NCBI GenBank assembly: GCA_900540395.1
Contig: UQFQ01000002.1
Span: forward strand, 83,829-147,828
Direction: 5' to 3'
DNA: 64,000 bases
Source of the DNA: an uncultured Mollicutes bacterium
GTDB taxonomy: Bacteria > Bacillota_I > Bacilli_A > RFN20 > CAG-826
Part shown: piece after piece, positions 61,429 through 64,000 of the stretch
How the letters are laid out: every line of letters starts with the position of its first letter
How positions within the stretch are numbered: position 1 is the stretch's first letter
Notes under the pieces: generated by a model
Database searches by the model: none
Seen by the model: the letters and a program-made list of their open reading frames with translations, nothing else
Told to the model about the DNA's origin: nothing
Program-made: the position numbers and the translations under genes

Positions 61429-61885
61429 GTTTTCTATTTTACTTTTAATGACATCTATTGTTTCCTGTGCCGAAGAAGTGAGAGAAATGAAAGATAAAAG
61501 TTTTTTTGAAGGACAATACAATATTTTTGCAGACGAATTCTTTGCGAAAAGTGAAAAAGAGTATTTTGTTTATTACTATTCTTTAATGTGCCCACCTTGC
61601 CAAGATTTAAAAGAAGACATGGAAGATTTTATTAAAAAAAGTGATATAAAAGTTTACACTCTATCTTTGCAAAATATGAAGGATGAGGAAATAGCTTTAT
61701 TTAAGGAACGCGATGAAAGTATGTCAAACGAGAATATGAGAGAAGCTATGCTCGGATGCGATGAATTAAGTGATGTATATTTAGTAGGAACTCCAACCTT
61801 ATATAAAATAAACCAAAAAGATTCAACCCATTATTTAGAGGATGTTATACTAGGTTACTCAAAAATTATTAATTTTATAAAATAA
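61400..61885 (+). CDS. Thioredoxin-like lipoprotein
   Basis: The 161-residue precursor has lipobox IVSC, giving lipidated Cys23. The CPPC redox motif occupies 64-67 (SLMCPPCQDLKED) and the cis-proline loop is VGTPTLY. The fold is thioredoxin/TlpA type with a short C-terminal helix. Outward-facing thioredoxin-like lipoproteins usually reduce or form disulfides in exported proteins. It overlaps the RDD-like gene by 29 bp. The RDD-like loop has no obvious cysteine pair, so the target may be another exported protein of the operon. It ends the intact operon. Confidence 0.8.
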   Translation: MKKWKKIVNKFSILLLMTSIVSCAEEVREMKDKSFFEGQYNIFADEFFAKSEKEYFVYYYSLMCPPCQDLKEDMEDFIKKSDIKVYTLSLQNMKDEEIALFKERDESMSNENMREAMLGCDELSDVYLVGTPTLYKINQKDSTHYLEDVILGYSKIINFIK

Positions 61886-61982
61886 TGAAGTTTTGCGGGC
61901 TATTTGCTTGGAATTAGTAGTTTTTAAGTAAAAAAGTAGTTAATTTTAAGTATAGGATTTTTCGAATATTAAGGAGAAAAGA

Positions 61983-62537
61983 ATGAGTTCTGATTTTAAA
62001 AATTTAATGAGAACTCAATGCGAAGAAGTTAAATTAAGAGATGGTTTTTGGCTTAACATGTATTAGCAATATTCAACGCATACAATTAATTCTATGTTTG
62101 ATATGTTTGAAAAATCTCTATCATTTGATAATTTCGGTCGAGAATAAATGGACAAAGATTTGTACTTCATAATACCGATGAACATGCCGGACAAATATTA
62201 AAACCAGTTGATGCAACTGATGTTTATCATAGTGAGTGGATTTGGGCAAATAATTATTCAGTTAAATTAAACGATAAGAATCTTAATACAAATTGCAACA
62301 AAAATAGTTTTATTGAAATCGTTCTAGATAAAGGTGAACACGAAATTGAATTAACTTTAAATTATGAAGCTATAAGAATTTATCAAGATTTTGAAAAAGA
62401 TAATGTTGGAAAGGTCGCTATTCAATATGGATCTTTAGTATATTGTATCAAAAGTATCGATAACTTTGGTTTTGATGATCCTTCTGAAATTGCAATTGAT
62501 AAAAATGGAGATTTTAAAATAATTGAAACTGATAAAA
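61983..62537 (+). pseudogene. GH127 beta-L-arabinofuranosidase, internally deleted and IS-truncated
   Basis: ATG 61983, with AAGGAG before it, opens a typical GH127 start (VKLRDGFWLNMY) that stops at TAG 62064. The same frame resumes as QYSTHTINSMFDMFEKS and stops again near 62144. In another frame the C-terminal beta-sandwich follows: YSVKLNDKNL, IEIVLDKGEHEIEL and GKVAIQYGSLVYCIKS (GH127 usually has VAIxRGPLVYC). Hundreds of codons of the barrel are missing, and the IS110 end begins within the last codons (IIETDKT). The GH43 in the same operon makes an arabinan pathway enzyme the natural origin. Confidence 0.85.
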
Positions 62538-62556
62538 CTGTTATGATGTGACCTCC

Positions 62557-62562
62557 TGTCAA
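62557..62562 (-). promoter_or_regulatory. Outward-facing -35 at the IS end
   Basis: On the reverse strand TTGACA is followed by GGAGGTCACATCATAACAG and the element boundary. In IS110-type elements a -35 at one end joins a -10 at the other when the circle forms. Here the -35 is perfect and about 17 bp from the edge. The matching -10 would be outside the window. Confidence 0.5.
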
Positions 62563-62800
62563 GAGTAAATTGTGATTTTAAATAAATATGTGATGATTTG
62601 ACGAAATTTCGAAGATTCAAATCAGCTTATTGCCACTCTGTTATTCGTGAATTCACTAGTAGCCTAGCTTATCTACAGGTCAATGGTTCTGCTGATAGTC
62701 TCACCCTCTTTTAACGTCTATTTACAAAGTTTTTTCGTGAATGACTGAACCGTTTAAACTCGAAACTTCTTCAAATCATCACCTTTTAAATTGTTCCTCC

Positions 62801-63922
62801 TTAAGCTTTTCTTTCTTCTAAATGATTTGTCATAATCCCCCGAATAAAACATGCTAATTCTCTGGCTATAGCTGCTATTGCTTTATTCCTATGGACGCCT
62901 TTAGCTGCCAGTCTGGAAAATTTTCGCATAAGTCTTTCTGTTGCTCTATCGGCATAAGAAATGATATTAACATCTTGCCACATTTGTCTTGATTTTAAAC
63001 GTTTTGATTTATATCCAATCTTGCCCCTAACAATGGATTGGGATGCTTCTATAAGCAATGTCCTAACAATCGAATTTCCCATTTTTGTGATCCCTAATCT
63101 GTTTATCTTTTGACCGCTAGATGATTCTCCTGGTACAAGCCCAAGATAAGATGAAAATTCAGACGCAGTAGCAAAACGCTTAAAATCACTTACTTCACTT
63201 ATAATTGTTAAAGCAGAAGTTTGCGTAATTCCTTTTAAACAAGCCATTTTTTTAGTATCTTTAGCATATTTTTCTCTATTTGCTATAGTTTCTAATCTAC
63301 TGTTTAATCTTTCAATTTTTTCTAAAATTTTGCTATAAGAATCTAACAATTCATCTAGCGTTTCTCTTAAAAAATCTTCTGTTTGCACGGTTTTTAAATA
63401 ATTTATGTGACCTTCAGTCCACGGATTACCATCTTTATAATCGAAACCATTTCTAAGACAAAAGGCGAGAATATATTGTTTCTCTTTTCTTAATAGTTTC
63501 TTTTCGTGTGAAACCATCCTAACAAATTCTCTTGTTCTTTTATCCTCTTCATCAGGGATATGAACAAAAGAACATGTTCCATAAGCAAGGTTTTGAGCCA
63601 ACATTTTCGCGTCTTTTCGATCTGTTTTCTTTTTGCCTTGACCAGTCTCTTTTAATAAAGTTGTAGGAGCAATTATTTTATTTTCGATTCCTAACTTAGT
63701 GAGTTGATCGTGTAACGAGAATCCTAAACAACCAGCTTCATAAGCAGTAATAAATTTAACATCTTCATAACCTTGTTCTAAAAGAACTTTTGTTTGTGCA
63801 TCTAAATACTCTGATATTAAATTTGCCTTAGCATTAATTTTAGTTTCGCCAAAATAAGTGCCCGAATTCATTTCAAAACAACATAAACTAAATGAATCGC
63901 TCAAGTGTAAAAGTAAATTCAA
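62801..63922 (-). CDS. IS110-family DEDD transposase/recombinase
   Basis: The 373-residue recombinase starts at TTG 63922, directly after an in-frame stop, and this start keeps the first catalytic Asp. The RuvC-like tetrad is Asp9 (LSDSF), Glu62 (AYEAGCLGF), Asp101 and Asp104 (TDRKDAKML), nearly the spacing known for IS621. The C-terminal transposase_20 domain has the catalytic serine in GESSSGQKINRLGITKMGN (Ser267-269) after GLVP. A coiled-coil of about 60 residues lies between the two domains. The open frame is intact, so the element could be active. No convincing ribosome site is seen, as is common in this family. Confidence 0.93.
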   Translation of the reverse strand: MNLLLHLSDSFSLCCFEMNSGTYFGETKINAKANLISEYLDAQTKVLLEQGYEDVKFITAYEAGCLGFSLHDQLTKLGIENKIIAPTTLLKETGQGKKKTDRKDAKMLAQNLAYGTCSFVHIPDEEDKRTREFVRMVSHEKKLLRKEKQYILAFCLRNGFDYKDGNPWTEGHINYLKTVQTEDFLRETLDELLDSYSKILEKIERLNSRLETIANREKYAKDTKKMACLKGITQTSALTIISEVSDFKRFATASEFSSYLGLVPGESSSGQKINRLGITKMGNSIVRTLLIEASQSIVRGKIGYKSKRLKSRQMWQDVNIISYADRATERLMRKFSRLAAKGVHRNKAIAAIARELACFIRGIMTNHLEERKA

Positions 63923-64000
63923 CTTTTAAGGTTTTTTTATTTTTCGTTGAATTTAATCGTACTTTTTTGACAATAAAATAAGAACATTTTAGTGTAAACT

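Larger units (their letters stand above)
62535..64000. mobile_element. IS110-family insertion sequence (right part runs beyond the window)
   Basis: One end is placed near 62535-62540 because the same sequence recurs as a remnant at 49388, with the sequence outside it unrelated. The element contains the DEDD transposase on the reverse strand and 260 bp of noncoding sequence downstream of it (62541-62800). No terminal inverted repeat is visible, as expected for IS110. The other end, upstream of the transposase, lies past base 64000. It interrupts the GH127 pseudogene. Confidence 0.88.

Noticed and set aside
62435..62620. Reverse-strand 61-codon frame across the IS end and GH127 remnant
   Set aside because: It spans the junction of two unrelated sequences, so it is a product of the insertion.
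1..64000. Mycoplasma genetic code (TGA as Trp)
   Set aside because: Many genes end cleanly at TGA with the next gene starting in the same overlap (for example 6806-6808, 12166-12168, 35464-35466), and Trp is encoded by TGG throughout.
1..64000. CRISPR arrays, tRNA or rRNA genes, prophage or conjugative modules
   Set aside because: Reading both strands showed no direct-repeat arrays, cloverleaf-type sequences or phage/conjugation genes; only IS110 sequence was found.

Overview
This window is AT-rich (by eye roughly 30% G+C) and densely packed, with many 4-bp stop/start overlaps. It uses TGG for Trp and TGA as a normal stop. It has classic lipobox lipoproteins, Gram-positive style Shine-Dalgarno sites, LacI-type operators and many carbohydrate ABC transporters. 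This fits a low-GC Bacillota or Mycoplasmatota-like gut commensal that uses genetic code 11. I cannot name the species. No tRNA, rRNA, CRISPR array or replication origin was recognised.

Layout. (1) 1-18.3 kb is one long forward operon that enters from the left. It holds a carbohydrate ABC importer (binding protein and two permeases), a GxDLY/SGNH esterase, a DUF4127 protein, a ROK sugar kinase, GH20 hexosaminidase, GH31, a Gfo/Idh/MocA oxidoreductase, NanE, an MsmK-type ATPase, GH36 and an RDD-like membrane protein. A convergent AraC regulator and a divergent SIS-domain sugar isomerase/deaminase follow. The set looks built for amino-sugar- and alpha-hexose-containing glycans. (2) 20.4-22.7 kb is a decay zone with a LysR tail, a frameshifted cyclophilin-like gene, a manA fragment and an intact serpin lipoprotein. 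(3) 22.7-25.8 kb holds a TrmB regulator, an MFS transporter and an SGNH hydrolase behind a strong palindromic operator. (4) 25.9-36.4 kb holds a two-component system and an ABC importer with a fused permease (iron/hexose-phosphate type), followed by phosphohexomutase and mannose-6-phosphate isomerase. (5) 36.3-40.3 kb holds three reverse-strand membrane or exported proteins of unknown function, a membrane-anchored XRE regulator and an M18 aminopeptidase. (6) 40.3-49.3 kb has a LacI regulator divergent from a four-gene exoprotein operon: an InlB-repeat/discoidin lipoprotein, a GLUG-repeat lipoprotein, a discoidin plus GH13-like enzyme and a CBM9-like protein. (7) 49.4-61.9 kb is a second glycan operon with a carbohydrate-binding lipoprotein, LacI, GH43 arabinanase-like enzyme, ABC binding protein and permeases, GH2, ATPase, an RDD-like protein and a thioredoxin-like lipoprotein. 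It is followed by a wrecked GH127 beta-L-arabinofuranosidase gene cut by an IS110-family element, which runs to the window end.

How it works together. Surface lipoproteins and secreted enzymes bind and trim glycans, three ABC systems import the products, and cytoplasmic glycosidases, kinases and isomerases feed them to central metabolism. Control appears local: AraC, TrmB, two LacI proteins and a two-component system sit beside palindromes that I located in the promoters. The least explained features are large helical insertions in all three sugar ABC ATPases, RDD-like membrane proteins with very large extracytoplasmic loops that travel with those ATPases, a 14-bp palindrome repeated at four unrelated promoters, and the unknown membrane gene triplet. 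There is also direct evidence of gene decay by insertion sequence activity.
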